A DNA stretch of 64,000 nt from an uncultured Duncaniella sp. (lineage in GTDB: Bacteria; Bacteroidota; Bacteroidia; Bacteroidales; Muribaculaceae). The stretch's first letter is position 1, and each line of letters opens with the position of its first letter. The notes under the pieces were generated by a model that worked only from the letters and a program-made list of their open reading frames with translations, was not told the DNA's origin and did no database searches. Shown in pieces: positions 15,893 through 23,278 of this stretch. Location of the stretch: NCBI GenBank assembly GCA_910577335.1, contig CAJTMJ010000009.1, positions 31,988 through 95,987 of the forward strand, in the 5' to 3' direction. A program made the position numbers and the translations under genes.

Positions 15893-16057
15893 TTATTCTT
15901 CGGTGGGTATTAACTCTTCACATTGGAATTCGACGAGGTTGGCTTGGTTCGTCGCCCATTCAGCTATCTCTCGCAAGAGTTCGACGTAATCACCGTTCTC
16001 CATGTCCGAGGTGTGGAGCTGAATGTAGTTTTCGATTTGTTTTATTACTTGCTTCAT
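15893..16057 (-). CDS. 54-residue acidic phage protein
   Basis: A short open frame from the ATG at 16057 to a TAA at 15893 encodes MKQVIKQIENYIQLHTSDME and an acidic helical tail. Its start is exactly spaced after the GemA-like stop (1 bp gap), and its end is close to the Gam-like start, so the frame fills an otherwise empty gap in a tightly packed operon. Function unknown. Confidence 0.65.
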   Translation of the reverse strand: MKQVIKQIENYIQLHTSDMENGDYVELLREIAEWATNQANLVEFQCEELIPTEE

Positions 16058-16058
16058 T

Positions 16059-16547
16059 TCAGTTGTAGCTTGTCATGCCGGGAGCGGCAAGGTTTATGAG
16101 ATATGTTATACGTTGCTGAGGTGTTTCCGGGGTTTGTGTCGGTTCTGACTTCTTGCGCTGCCATCCCTTGCGCTTTATGGAGCGGAGCTTGGTGGCGAGT
16201 TCCATCAGTTCCTCTATCGAGAGCTGCCCGAAGGCTTTCCCGGAGATTCGGGGGTGGCGGCAGAAATCATTTATCTGCGCCCAATCGGTCGTATCAACTT
16301 CAAGTTCCTGCATCAGCTTGAGTGCGATGCTCCGGCGACGCTTGAGTTCGTCTCTCGTCCCATTCATCCCCTCGATGGCGATGCAGAGGTCGGTATATTC
16401 CTTCCGCGTCATTTCCTTGAGGGAATCGGTGCGTCCGGCAGTATATTGCAACACAAACTGACGCTTTGCCTCGTCCGGCTCTCCATGAATGGTGAGCTTG
16501 TGAAAGGCGGAGTAGAACCGCCCGAAGTTAGTTACCTGCTGTTTCAT
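16059..16547 (-). CDS. GemA-like (Mu gp16, DUF1018) regulator
   Basis: A 162-residue protein in the position and style of Mu GemA/gp16. The C-terminal half has the family hallmark WAQINDFCRHPRISGKAFGQ, then LSIEELMELATKLRSIKRKG. Mu GemA modulates host gene expression and supercoiling early in infection. It overlaps the next upstream small gene by 20 bp. Confidence 0.85.
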   Translation of the reverse strand: MKQQVTNFGRFYSAFHKLTIHGEPDEAKRQFVLQYTAGRTDSLKEMTRKEYTDLCIAIEGMNGTRDELKRRRSIALKLMQELEVDTTDWAQINDFCRHPRISGKAFGQLSIEELMELATKLRSIKRKGWQRKKSEPTQTPETPQQRITYLINLAAPGMTSYN

Positions 16548-16746
16548 CGTTCTTGGTCTGTTCTTGTTTGTAGTGAAGCATTGCCATCAGAGTCTCTTCA
16601 GACAGGTGCTTTGCAACTCCTAAGAAATAAGTATCCACATACTCGGCGATTGCCCATTCAGAGGCATACTCAAGGTTCTTCTCGATGAATTGAGCTTTTT
16701 CGGTTCGGCCTAACTGACGAAAGACCTGATTGATGTTTTGTGCCAT
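16528..16746 (-). CDS. Small helical early phage protein
   Basis: A 72-residue helical protein (VFRQLGRTEKAQFIEKNLEY, then LMAMLHYKQEQ) without a recognisable domain. It overlaps the GemA-like gene by 20 bp and follows the zinc-finger gene by one base, which supports it as a real gene of the early operon. Confidence 0.65.
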   Translation of the reverse strand: MAQNINQVFRQLGRTEKAQFIEKNLEYASEWAIAEYVDTYFLGVAKHLSEETLMAMLHYKQEQTKNDETAGN

Positions 16747-16747
16747 T

Positions 16748-16960
16748 TTATTTATTCGGTTTCCAATCTATCGTTACCAAGGCGATGACTTCGCCAGTTC
16801 CTTCGCAGTCGGGACACATCGTCTCCCAAGGCTGATGCTTTGTGGGTGGAAAGTATCCTCTGCCGTGACAATAAGGGCAGGTCATTGGCCGGGAGCAGAA
16901 CCCCTCTTTTCGGATACGTTCCTCCGGCTCAAGTATTATTGTTTCACTTTTCTTACTCAT
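16748..16960 (-). CDS. Zinc-ribbon/DnaJ-type small protein
   Basis: A 70-residue protein with two CxxCxGxG-type units (CPYCHGRGYF at about 28-37 and CPDCEGTGEV at about 49-58) likely to bind zinc, with a short helical N-terminus. It follows the RecA-fold ATPase gene without a gap. It resembles the other CxxCxGxG protein at 15119-15313, and together they make two such small proteins in one operon. Confidence 0.75.
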   Translation of the reverse strand: MSKKSETIILEPEERIRKEGFCSRPMTCPYCHGRGYFPPTKHQPWETMCPDCEGTGEVIALVTIDWKPNK

Positions 16961-17587
16961 TTATCCGATATTGTTTGAAGTTCTTAAAACACCTTCTTCC
17001 CACACTACATAATAGCTGCCGGGGTCTTCGGTGAATCGTCCTTGGCAAAATGCCTTGTAACCTACCACCCGGACTTTGATCCCGGCGATATATCGAAGAC
17101 GGACGGACGCTTTGCCCATTGGCTGTCCCTTATATTCCTGCGATATAAAGATGAAGCTCTTTGCCGGGAAGCGTTCTATTAACTGTTTTGCCTGATCGTA
17201 TGTCCACCCTGCGACTTGGAAGCTGTCAATTACCACAAAGTGCGGACTTTTCGGCTTGGCGAGACGCTCAACGAGTTCATCATACGTGTCGCTTGTTGCA
17301 ACCCGGAACCTGCCCTGAACATCGCCCATCTTAAACAGTTCGACCCTGTCCTTGAACGATTGCCCCACACCTTCCTCAAAGGAGCAGTAAAGCACCATGC
17401 CGTAGTTGCAGAGTTCCTTGGCGAGCTGCATCACAAAGCTGCTCTTGCCGGAAGCGGACGCACCGCTGATAAACCATGCCTCGTTGGTGGTCGGGAAGCC
17501 GAAAGGTCGGCTCCACCGCTCACCCCACGGCAGGGTTTTGTAGGTCTTGGCAAGAACCTCTTTCGGACTATATGCTCGCTTGGCCAT
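16961..17587 (-). CDS. RecA-fold (AAA_25-type) ATPase
   Basis: A 208-residue ATPase with Walker A GASASGKSSF (about residues 42-51), an Ser-Phe-Glu-Glu segment (LYCSFEEG, about 67-74) and Walker B HFVVIDSFQ (about 114-122). This is the arrangement of RepA/DnaB-like single-domain ATPases of the AAA_25 type, which act on DNA as oligomers. It belongs to the early operon and is next to the MuB-like gene. It may help in recombination or replicative transposition, but its partner is unknown. Confidence 0.8.
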   Translation of the reverse strand: MAKRAYSPKEVLAKTYKTLPWGERWSRPFGFPTTNEAWFISGASASGKSSFVMQLAKELCNYGMVLYCSFEEGVGQSFKDRVELFKMGDVQGRFRVATSDTYDELVERLAKPKSPHFVVIDSFQVAGWTYDQAKQLIERFPAKSFIFISQEYKGQPMGKASVRLRYIAGIKVRVVGYKAFCQGRFTEDPGSYYVVWEEGVLRTSNNIG

Positions 17588-17589
17588 CG

Positions 17590-17820
17590 TTACTTCTTCT
17601 CTTGAGTCTTTTTCAGTTCCGCTATAAGCAAATCTGCTTCTGCTACAGCGTCCTTAACATCATCCTCTCTTGATGTCAAGAGTTTTCTACGCTCCATATA
17701 GACGGCGAATGCAATCTCGTATCGACGCTGCTCCCAATCGGGTTCAGCATCCTGCGCCCTGCGCATCATTCGGTTGATATTGATAACCGAATCCATATAC
17801 TGCTTTTCAATAACTGTCAT
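17590..17820 (-). CDS. Small helical early phage protein
   Basis: A 76-residue, mainly helical acidic/basic protein (NINRMMRRAQDAEPDWEQRR, then DAVAEADLLIAELKKTQEKK) with no recognised domain. It overlaps its upstream neighbour by 14 bp and is followed 2 bp later by the ATPase gene, so it is a convincing gene of unknown role. Confidence 0.65.
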   Translation of the reverse strand: MTVIEKQYMDSVININRMMRRAQDAEPDWEQRRYEIAFAVYMERRKLLTSREDDVKDAVAEADLLIAELKKTQEKK

Positions 17821-18091
17821 GATTATTTACGTTTTGAGGTTTTATGAGGGAACTTATAGCACCATCCCATGATTTTTCCAGCTTAATGCCTTCGAGTAAA
17901 AGTCCGAAGGTATTGACCTTTACGATGCCTAACTTAGGACATACGCGACCTAAATGAAGGTCGGTGTATTTGCCATCCTGAAAGACCACTCGAATCTCGC
18001 GTCGCTTGTTGGCTTTTGTCAACTCTGACGGGTCTTTAAGCACTCTTCGGCTACCATCCGCAAACGTGACTTTAATTTTGAAATCCATCAT
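17807..18091 (-). CDS. Small beta-rich early phage protein
   Basis: A 94-residue protein beginning MMDFKIKVTFADGS, with alternating beta strands (REIRVVFQDGKYTDLHLGRV) and a C-terminal helix. It overlaps the MuB-like gene by 4 bp. Either of the two tandem Met codons could start it. No family is recognised. Confidence 0.65.
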   Translation of the reverse strand: MMDFKIKVTFADGSRRVLKDPSELTKANKRREIRVVFQDGKYTDLHLGRVCPKLGIVKVNTFGLLLEGIKLEKSWDGAISSLIKPQNVNNHDSY

Positions 18092-18960
18092 TGTCTCTTT
18101 AGTTTTTCGATTTCAGTATAAACTCGGCGAAGTCCTCCGCCTGTCTTCCGGGCAATCTCCCCGGCATCGATGCCTTCCGGCGCATTGAGCTTGGCCACGA
18201 TTCGAGCCTGTTCAATGAGGAACTTGGTGCGCTCCTTGCTATCGTCCGGCGTAACCTTGCTGTAGCGGTCACCGTAACGGCTGAGCATCTCGGTGTAGCC
18301 CACCTTCTTGCACTCGATGGAGCGATTGATTTTCTCCTTGAGACCGTCGGCTCCCATCATGTACCATGCGCAGCATCGCTCGGTGGCATTCCACAGTGCC
18401 TTGAGTTCGAGGAAGGCTTCATACTGAAGGTCTCCTGCCTCGTCAAGAATGATTAGGGGGCTGTCGATGGAGCGGAGATAAAAGACAAGGTCTTCATACA
18501 CGTCGGCATACCGGCCTTTACTGTCCACGCCAAACTCGGCGGCAATCTTGCGCACGAGCTTGAGCTTGGTCTTGACCTGTGAGCAGTCGATGTAGATGGC
18601 GTTGGGGTGCGTCTTGACATAGTGCCGGGCAGTGAATGTCTTGCCGATATTGGGCAGGTCGCACATGATCGCGCTGATGCCGCTCGACTGACAGGCTTCA
18701 AGCTGTGCCGTGATGAACATGAAGGTCGGGGTCTTAGCTACCTTCCATTCGATTTCTCCCCGGAGGCTGACTCCGAGCTTACGGGCGATGCTTATCCAGT
18801 TGGCGTCGCTCAGAACCCGGTCGGTCTGGCCGTTCTTGACCGCGCTGTAAACCGATGTGGTGATGCCCAAGGAGGCTGCGTGTTTCGCATCGCTCGGATA
18901 GTTGGCGCGGTTCGACTTGATCGCGGTGAGGATTTTGTTTTTGATGTCTGTTGTAATCAT
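18088..18960 (-). CDS. MuB-like transposition ATPase
   Basis: A 290-residue AAA+ protein next to the transposase, as MuB is. The N-terminal helix-turn-helix (SLGITTSVYSAVKNGQTDRV, about residues 30-50) and linker are followed by an unusual Walker A, CDLPNIGKTFTA (100-111), where the first Gly of GxxxxGKT is Asp101, and by Walker B SPLIILDEAGDL. MuB binds DNA non-specifically, selects the target and activates MuA. The atypical P-loop is seen directly, but whether ATPase activity is kept is unknown. Confidence 0.9.
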   Translation of the reverse strand: MITTDIKNKILTAIKSNRANYPSDAKHAASLGITTSVYSAVKNGQTDRVLSDANWISIARKLGVSLRGEIEWKVAKTPTFMFITAQLEACQSSGISAIMCDLPNIGKTFTARHYVKTHPNAIYIDCSQVKTKLKLVRKIAAEFGVDSKGRYADVYEDLVFYLRSIDSPLIILDEAGDLQYEAFLELKALWNATERCCAWYMMGADGLKEKINRSIECKKVGYTEMLSRYGDRYSKVTPDDSKERTKFLIEQARIVAKLNAPEGIDAGEIARKTGGGLRRVYTEIEKLKRQ

Positions 18961-18985
18961 ATTCTAACAGTGTTATAATTTCGTT

Positions 18986-20989
18986 CTATAAGTCTTGCAA
19001 AGCTCGTGCGGCGTAGTCTTCACTGAGTCCGTATTCTTGCGTTTCTCGCGTTTCCGGCTCCGGGACGATAACTTCTTCCACCTCGATCGTCTGAGGCCGT
19101 GTATCGCGTTCTATTACGCCCACACGCCCGATGGCGTTGTCTTCGACATATTTGTTGAAGTGGCTGATCTTTTTTCGCTGCTCTGTGAAGATTCTCTCGT
19201 CTTCCTCGGTCTGCTCGGCACGGGCGGTGTTGTAGGTGCCGAGGTTCTCAAGCCGGTCGATATACATATCGCCTTGATAGATGAACATATCGGTGATTTT
19301 GCCCTCATCGTCGGTGAGGTAATAAGCCTCTACCTTGTAGTCGTTGGGGGCGAGCAGCTCGATAACTTCTGTCTTGCTCAGCCACCAATCGACTCCGGCT
19401 ACCCGGCAGTATGAGTTTCGCCGGATTGTAGTGCTGACTCTTTCGCCGACATACCGGGCAATGGTCGCTTTGTCGAGGGGTTGTAGTGTCGGGTTGATGT
19501 TGGCGACAAGCACATCCCATCTTGTCATGCCCTTGTACTTTTTCTGATTGGGATGCAGGGCATGGTTGTATTCGTAGATGTCGCGCATATCGTCAGCGAT
19601 CAACTCATCCCAAGTGTAGTATTCCTTCTCGACGTAAGTGTTGTTGAACTCGTCGAACACCTTGTTGCTCTCGGTTCGGTACTGTCGGCTCTTGGCGAAG
19701 AACCTGCCGATGCCTACATGGTTCCGATGCTCGATGCTGCGTTTTTTCGCACCGTTGAACTGCTCGGCGTGTTTCTCCTGTGAGTTCATCGGGGCGCAGA
19801 ACCTTACGAATGGGAACATAACACCTGCACGGAGAAAGGAGTCTCGCCATTGGCTCATGAGGTGGTTCTCGACCTCGACCTCGGCAGGGCAACCCCAGCC
19901 TTGACGGTCGAGCAGCCTGAACATATTGCGGAACATATCCACCACGAGGTCGACGTTCTTGGCGCGGTTGTAGGCGTAGCCGATACAGCAGCCGCTTGTC
20001 ACGTCGTAGGCATAGTAAGCCTTCGGGCGAATCCGGGTGTCCTTGAGTTTGCGCGGAAGGTCGCGGTCGTCGAATGACACCTTCGACAGTGAGAACTCGC
20101 CGTGATGACGGTGCATGTGCGGCATGGTCTCGTGCATGAAGGTCGTGTAGCTCATGGTCGCCTTGTCGATGATGATTTTGTTTTTCGGCTTGTTCAGATA
20201 GTTGATGATGGTCGCCTCGCTCAGAACCATCGGCTCTCCGTTCTTGTCGGTAAAGTCATCGGGATTGAACAGTTCGCCGGATTCCGGGTCGTACACGTCA
20301 AGCTCGCCTGTAACGAAGGAGTTGTACAGTTCGAGGACGTTGGTGCCCCACGGCTTGTTGGGAAGGACTGCAATGCCGAGAATAAGACGCTCGGTCTTGT
20401 GGTCAACCTTCCGGGCGCATTGATTGCCGAATTTACCGCTGATAAGACAGGCGTAACCGTTGGCCTTGTAGTCGTTGACCTTCTTGCGGAACCGCAGGGT
20501 CGATGCCGGGAGGGTGTGGCCGAAATGCTTTCGCAGAACCTCAATGGTTGCGGCCATCATACTCCAGTCGTATTTGCCTCCGAACAGCCTTTGGGCGGTG
20601 GCTGCTCTGTCGTAGAGCTTGATGCAGGTGTTGAGAACCGAGGCGTTAGTGACGTATTCCTGTGCCTTCTCGCGTGGAAGCGTCATGCCGCACTTTTCTT
20701 TGGAAAAGAAGAAGGCCACAGCCTGTTGATCGACCTCGTAGTTGCTCTTGACCCAGCCCTCAAGCCGAGCCTGTGCGCCGCCGGGGTAAACTTCCTCGAC
20801 TTTGTCTTTAGTATGTTGGGGTAAGCTGTCAACGGCAATGAGAGCATAGCTTCCCCTTGCTCCGCCTCCGCGCCGTATCACCTCGACACGGTTACGGTTT
20901 GTCCAATTACGATAATTGGATTCCGTAACGATGCCGCCGTCGAACAACTCGCGGGTCGATATACAAAGTCTGCCGTCGCAATATTCCAT
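18986..20989 (-). CDS. MuA-like DDE transposase
   Basis: A 667-residue transposase of the MuA family. The N-terminus has a winged-helix DNA-binding region (ELFDGGIVTESNYRNWTNRN). The central RVE/DDE domain contains SFDDRDLPRKL (candidate first Asp near 307-308), YYAYDVTSGCC, VEVENHLM near 372-378 (second acidic residue, Glu instead of the usual Asp) and NSQEKHAEQFNG (third, Glu405 or Glu409). A C-terminal Mu-type domain and an acidic tail (DERIFTEQRKK) follow. It cuts and joins the phage ends during replicative transposition. It precedes the MuB-like gene in the leftward early operon. Confidence 0.95.
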   Translation of the reverse strand: MEYCDGRLCISTRELFDGGIVTESNYRNWTNRNRVEVIRRGGGARGSYALIAVDSLPQHTKDKVEEVYPGGAQARLEGWVKSNYEVDQQAVAFFFSKEKCGMTLPREKAQEYVTNASVLNTCIKLYDRAATAQRLFGGKYDWSMMAATIEVLRKHFGHTLPASTLRFRKKVNDYKANGYACLISGKFGNQCARKVDHKTERLILGIAVLPNKPWGTNVLELYNSFVTGELDVYDPESGELFNPDDFTDKNGEPMVLSEATIINYLNKPKNKIIIDKATMSYTTFMHETMPHMHRHHGEFSLSKVSFDDRDLPRKLKDTRIRPKAYYAYDVTSGCCIGYAYNRAKNVDLVVDMFRNMFRLLDRQGWGCPAEVEVENHLMSQWRDSFLRAGVMFPFVRFCAPMNSQEKHAEQFNGAKKRSIEHRNHVGIGRFFAKSRQYRTESNKVFDEFNNTYVEKEYYTWDELIADDMRDIYEYNHALHPNQKKYKGMTRWDVLVANINPTLQPLDKATIARYVGERVSTTIRRNSYCRVAGVDWWLSKTEVIELLAPNDYKVEAYYLTDDEGKITDMFIYQGDMYIDRLENLGTYNTARAEQTEEDERIFTEQRKKISHFNKYVEDNAIGRVGVIERDTRPQTIEVEEVIVPEPETRETQEYGLSEDYAARALQDL

Positions 20990-21000
20990 ATCCCGAACTT

Positions 21001-21366
21001 TTATCTCAATGCTACTGCCTGAGCCTGTATTTCGTAAATCATCGGGATAGTTACATTCTCGAAACTTGCCACCTCTCTCCCCTTGAAAAAGATGTGGCCG
21101 GTACCGTCATTTCGATAGAACTCAAGTACCGCTCCGTTTGGGAGGTACTGACGCATCGTGCCGTCCGCATCATGGAAAGTCTCCATCTCCGGCGAGGTAA
21201 CCATGACTACACCACCGCGATTCATAGCGGCCTTGCGGATTCGGTTGAGGAGGTCGTTGCCCGGCTTGTCAAGAGCCAAGGCATTGAACACTGTGCGCTC
21301 GGTGACCTTGAACAGTTTCATCAGAAACTGACGGTCGGCCTTCGATACTGCAATTTGTCTTTTCAT
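21001..21366 (-). CDS. HTH-containing early protein next to the transposase
   Basis: A 121-residue protein with a short N-terminal helix-turn-helix-like region (SKADRQFLMKLFKVTERTVF, then NALALDK) and a C-terminal beta-rich part (GAVLEFYRNDGTGHIFFKG). It lies 11 bp before the transposase start. In Mu the corresponding position holds Ner, a DNA-binding regulator, so a regulatory role is possible, but no Ner similarity is evident. Confidence 0.6.
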   Translation of the reverse strand: MKRQIAVSKADRQFLMKLFKVTERTVFNALALDKPGNDLLNRIRKAAMNRGGVVMVTSPEMETFHDADGTMRQYLPNGAVLEFYRNDGTGHIFFKGREVASFENVTIPMIYEIQAQAVALR

Positions 21367-21370
21367 TTTC

Positions 21371-21589
21371 TCACTTATTTAGTCGGTTATTAATCTCGTC
21401 GATGGCTTCTTTCAGAGCGAAGTGTCCGGCAACAAGGGCGGCGTACTGCTTGGATTGATCGCACTCCCAGTCGTTGTGGGTTGCCTCGAACTCATCGAGG
21501 ACAACCCCGGTGTCGTTGAGGTTCTGTGTCAAGGTCTCCATGAGCAGCTTGACTGCAACCTCGGTTCTTTTCTCTGAATGCTGTTTCAT
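21371..21589 (-). CDS. Small helical early phage protein
   Basis: A 72-residue helical protein (RTEVAVKLLMETLTQNLNDT, then AALVAGHFALKEAIDEINN) of unknown role, 4 bp upstream of the HTH gene and 13 bp downstream of the tRNA-like gene. Confidence 0.6.
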   Translation of the reverse strand: MKQHSEKRTEVAVKLLMETLTQNLNDTGVVLDEFEATHNDWECDQSKQYAALVAGHFALKEAIDEINNRLNK

Positions 21590-21602
21590 CTTTTCTGAAA
21601 TT

Positions 21603-21690
21603 TGGTGGAAGGGGCAGGATTCGAACCTGCGACTCTGACTGCTCGGTCAAGCGGTGCGCACCAGTGCTCTATCCTCTGAGCTACCCTCCC
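21603..21690 (-). tRNA. tRNA-like gene with non-canonical anticodon region
   Basis: Read on the minus strand this 88-nt segment has a 7-bp acceptor stem (GGGAGGG with CCCTTCC), a discriminator A, an encoded CCA at 21605-21603, a D-arm (GCTC with GAGC around AGAGGATA) and a perfect T-arm (GCAGG-TTCGAAT-CCTGC). The 35 nt between D- and T-arms do not form a normal 5-bp stem with a 7-nt loop and U33. Partial pairing gives a 5-bp stem TTGAC/GTCAG with a 6-nt loop. It therefore looks like a tRNA-derived or highly altered tRNA (the D- and T-arms resemble tRNA-Arg), possibly a pseudo-tRNA. It lies within the early operon. Confidence 0.7.
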
Positions 21691-21695
21691 GAAAT

Positions 21696-21790
21696 GCCGC
21701 CGGGCTTGCAATTCCGGCGGCGGTTCAAATGTTGTGCCTTTCGGCTTTAACCGGCTCTCTTGCCGGAGGATTGCCCTCTCTTGGGTCTAA
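21696..21790 (-). ncRNA. Run of hairpins after the tRNA-like gene
   Basis: Four successive hairpins fill the gap before the 21794 gene. An 8-bp GCCGCCGG/CCGGCGGC stem lies at 21696-21721. On the minus strand there is a GCC-GAAA-GGC hairpin (GNRA loop), then CCGGC-AAGAGA-GCCGG and a CCC-AAGAGA-GGG hairpin that share the same AAGAGA loop. The transcript of the early operon would carry them. Possible roles are processing of the tRNA-like RNA or protein binding. No known ncRNA family is recognised. Confidence 0.4.
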
Positions 21791-21793
21791 CCC

Positions 21794-22174
21794 TTATCCG
21801 TTTATTGCCTCTTGACGACGCTGATTGTTATCCACAATGTCGTCAAACCATCTATCACCTGCTTGCAGTTTGAAAATTGCCAACTTCGCCACATCAAGAG
21901 CGTTCAGGGGGAACATCAGACAGGTCAGTTCATCATTATAGGCATTGTCGCCGGTGAGTCCGTAAAACTCATTCATATCCGCGCCTTTGAAAGTGATGAA
22001 TTCCTTGGGTGTTCCGATACCTCTTGTTTCAAGTAGGTCTTTGTATCCGGCAGTCCACTCGTTGAGGTCTCCGGCACAGCCTAAGATGGTATAGTAGCTG
22101 CCATTGTAGGCTGCGTTGAAAGTCGCCTCACGATTGTCAGCATTGACTTTCAGTATTTGTTTTGCCTCACTCAT
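21794..22174 (-). CDS. Conserved-looking early protein of unknown function
   Basis: A 126-residue protein with AYNGSYYTILGCAGDLNEWT and KEFITFKGADMNEFYGLTGD segments and a helical C-terminus (LNALDVAKLAIFKLQAGDRW). No domain is recognised. It is the second gene of the early operon, 6 bp after a small gene, and starts with a normal ATG. Confidence 0.6.
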   Translation of the reverse strand: MSEAKQILKVNADNREATFNAAYNGSYYTILGCAGDLNEWTAGYKDLLETRGIGTPKEFITFKGADMNEFYGLTGDNAYNDELTCLMFPLNALDVAKLAIFKLQAGDRWFDDIVDNNQRRQEAING

Positions 22175-22180
22175 AATCGT

Positions 22181-22393
22181 TTATTTTATTTCGTTAATAA
22201 TCGGTTTCACGGAGCAGCCGTAGGCGCAAATCAAGCGGTGCTTCAACTTCTCTACATAGAATTCCGGGGCTGTGAACATGATGCCGTTCTCTTCATTGTA
22301 GCTGAAGGGTACGCCGTCCAAAATCAGCACTGCGGCCACCTTATGCTTGACGCTCTGCGTCTGCCATTCCTTGATTTCGTCTGTCTCGCTCAT
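22181..22393 (-). CDS. First small protein of the early lytic operon
   Basis: A 70-residue protein from the ATG at 22393 (the open frame reaches 22447 but that runs through the promoter). It has VKHKVAAVLILDGVPFSYNE and a hydrophobic-polar alternating C-terminus. It lies 70 bp after the early promoter at 22462-22492. In Mu this position belongs to Ner, but the sequence shows no helix-turn-helix, so I do not assign that name. Confidence 0.6.
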   Translation of the reverse strand: MSETDEIKEWQTQSVKHKVAAVLILDGVPFSYNEENGIMFTAPEFYVEKLKHRLICAYGCSVKPIINEIK

Positions 22394-22403
22394 ATTTGTA
22401 AAT

Positions 22404-22434
22404 TTTGAGAACTCGCGGTTTTTTCGTATCTTTG
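22404..22434 (+). promoter_or_regulatory. Repressor promoter (rightward)
   Basis: TTTG at 22404-22407 and TATCTTTG at 22427-22434 are separated by exactly 19 bp, the Bacteroidetes -33/-7 layout. It faces the repressor gene at 22518 and runs through the leftward early promoter, so the two are face to face. Confidence 0.75.
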
Positions 22435-22461
22435 GCCGCTCGTTCATTACTGAATACGATG

Positions 22462-22492
22462 CAAAGTTAGGTGAAAATTTTCAACCTACAAA
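22462..22492 (-). promoter_or_regulatory. Early lytic promoter (leftward)
   Basis: On the minus strand a TTTG -33 box (22489-22492) is followed 19 bp later by TAACTTTG (22462-22469). It would drive the whole early operon (22393 downwards). The operator repeats at 22470-22516 overlap its spacer and -33 box, so a bound repressor would block it. Confidence 0.75.
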
Positions 22493-22516
22493 ATTTTTAA
22501 CCGATTATTTTCAACC
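22470..22516. promoter_or_regulatory. Repressor operator repeats
   Basis: Three similar 14-17-bp units follow in tandem: GGTGAAAATTTTCAACC (22470-22486, containing the perfect palindrome TGAAAATTTTCA), CAAAATTTTTAACC (22489-22502) and GATTATTTTCAACC (22503-22516). They cover the early promoter and end 2 bp before the repressor ATG, the expected arrangement of a phage immunity operator. Confidence 0.7.
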
Positions 22517-22517
22517 G

Positions 22518-23006
22518 ATGTGTAAAATTCTCCCCCGGATAAAACAGTTAGCCGAGCATGAAGGGATAACTATCGGAGCCCTTGAGCGCATTATTGGTGC
22601 GAGCAAGGGCGTACTTTCTCGTGCTATAAGTAATGGAACCGATATCCAATCCAAATGGCTTCAAGCCATAGTTGAAAATTATCCCCAATATTCAGCTCAG
22701 TGGCTTCTGACAGGAGTAGGGGATATGATGTCCACGTCTAATGGCATTCCTTCGTGTCTTGTCGAAACAGATCCAACGACCGGCAAAAATTATATTCCAC
22801 CTACCGCACCCATAGAAGCACCTCCATCACAAGTTGCTTCAGATTCATCATTGGTAACTAACCTTGTTACTACAATTCAGAAACAAGCAGAAGAGATTGG
22901 TCGCCTCAAGGAGCGCATCGCGCAGCTTGAGCGAGAAAAAAACGTTGTCGAGGAGTCCTTTCAAACTGCACCAAGGGAACTTTCCAAATCCACCGTGGAC
23001 TTATAG
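22518..23006 (+). CDS. Phage repressor (HTH, immunity)
   Basis: A 162-residue protein from the ATG at 22518. An N-terminal helix-turn-helix region (IKQLAEHEGITIGALERIIG, ASKGVLSRAISNG at about residues 8-40) is followed by the YPQYSAQWLLTGVGDM motif common in Bacteroidetes phage repressors and CI-like regulators, then a Pro/Thr-rich linker. The C-terminal half is a coiled coil (IQKQAEEIGRLKERIAQLER) that would mediate oligomerisation, instead of the usual LexA-like peptidase domain. So it is probably not cleaved by RecA. It is transcribed rightward, opposite to the early operon, as Mu c is. The longer frame starting at 22347 is rejected because it crosses the operator and promoter. Confidence 0.85.
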   Translation: MCKILPRIKQLAEHEGITIGALERIIGASKGVLSRAISNGTDIQSKWLQAIVENYPQYSAQWLLTGVGDMMSTSNGIPSCLVETDPTTGKNYIPPTAPIEAPPSQVASDSSLVTNLVTTIQKQAEEIGRLKERIAQLEREKNVVEESFQTAPRELSKSTVDL

Positions 23007-23063
23007 AGGAATGGGAGAGATTTGGAATATGCCCCAACTGAACGAAACGGATACCAAAGGAAA

Positions 23064-23099
23064 CCCCGGAATACCCTCGAATCGCCCTTCTCCGGGGTG
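23064..23099 (+). terminator. Inverted repeat after the repressor gene
   Basis: ACCCCGGA (23064-23071) pairs with TCCGGGGT (23092-23099) across a 20-nt loop, 58 bp after the repressor stop. It lacks a clear T-run, so a termination role is only possible. Confidence 0.35.
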
Positions 23100-23278
23100 T
23101 TACCCCCTCAAAATGGGGTCTAAATCGGCTCAATCCCTTGAATTTCCTATATTTAATAAGGTAGTCGAGCGCAAAGCAACGGTTTTTTCTTAATAGTGAA
23201 ATGCCAAAATCGGGGGTCTATTTTGAAAAAACGGTATTTTTCTACCCCTCTATTACCCCCCCCGATTACCCCAAATGT

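Noticed and set aside
21603..21690. Ordinary tRNA-Arg gene
   Set aside because: The D- and T-arms resemble tRNA-Arg, but no anticodon loop with U33 and a 5-bp stem can be formed, so it is listed as tRNA-like.
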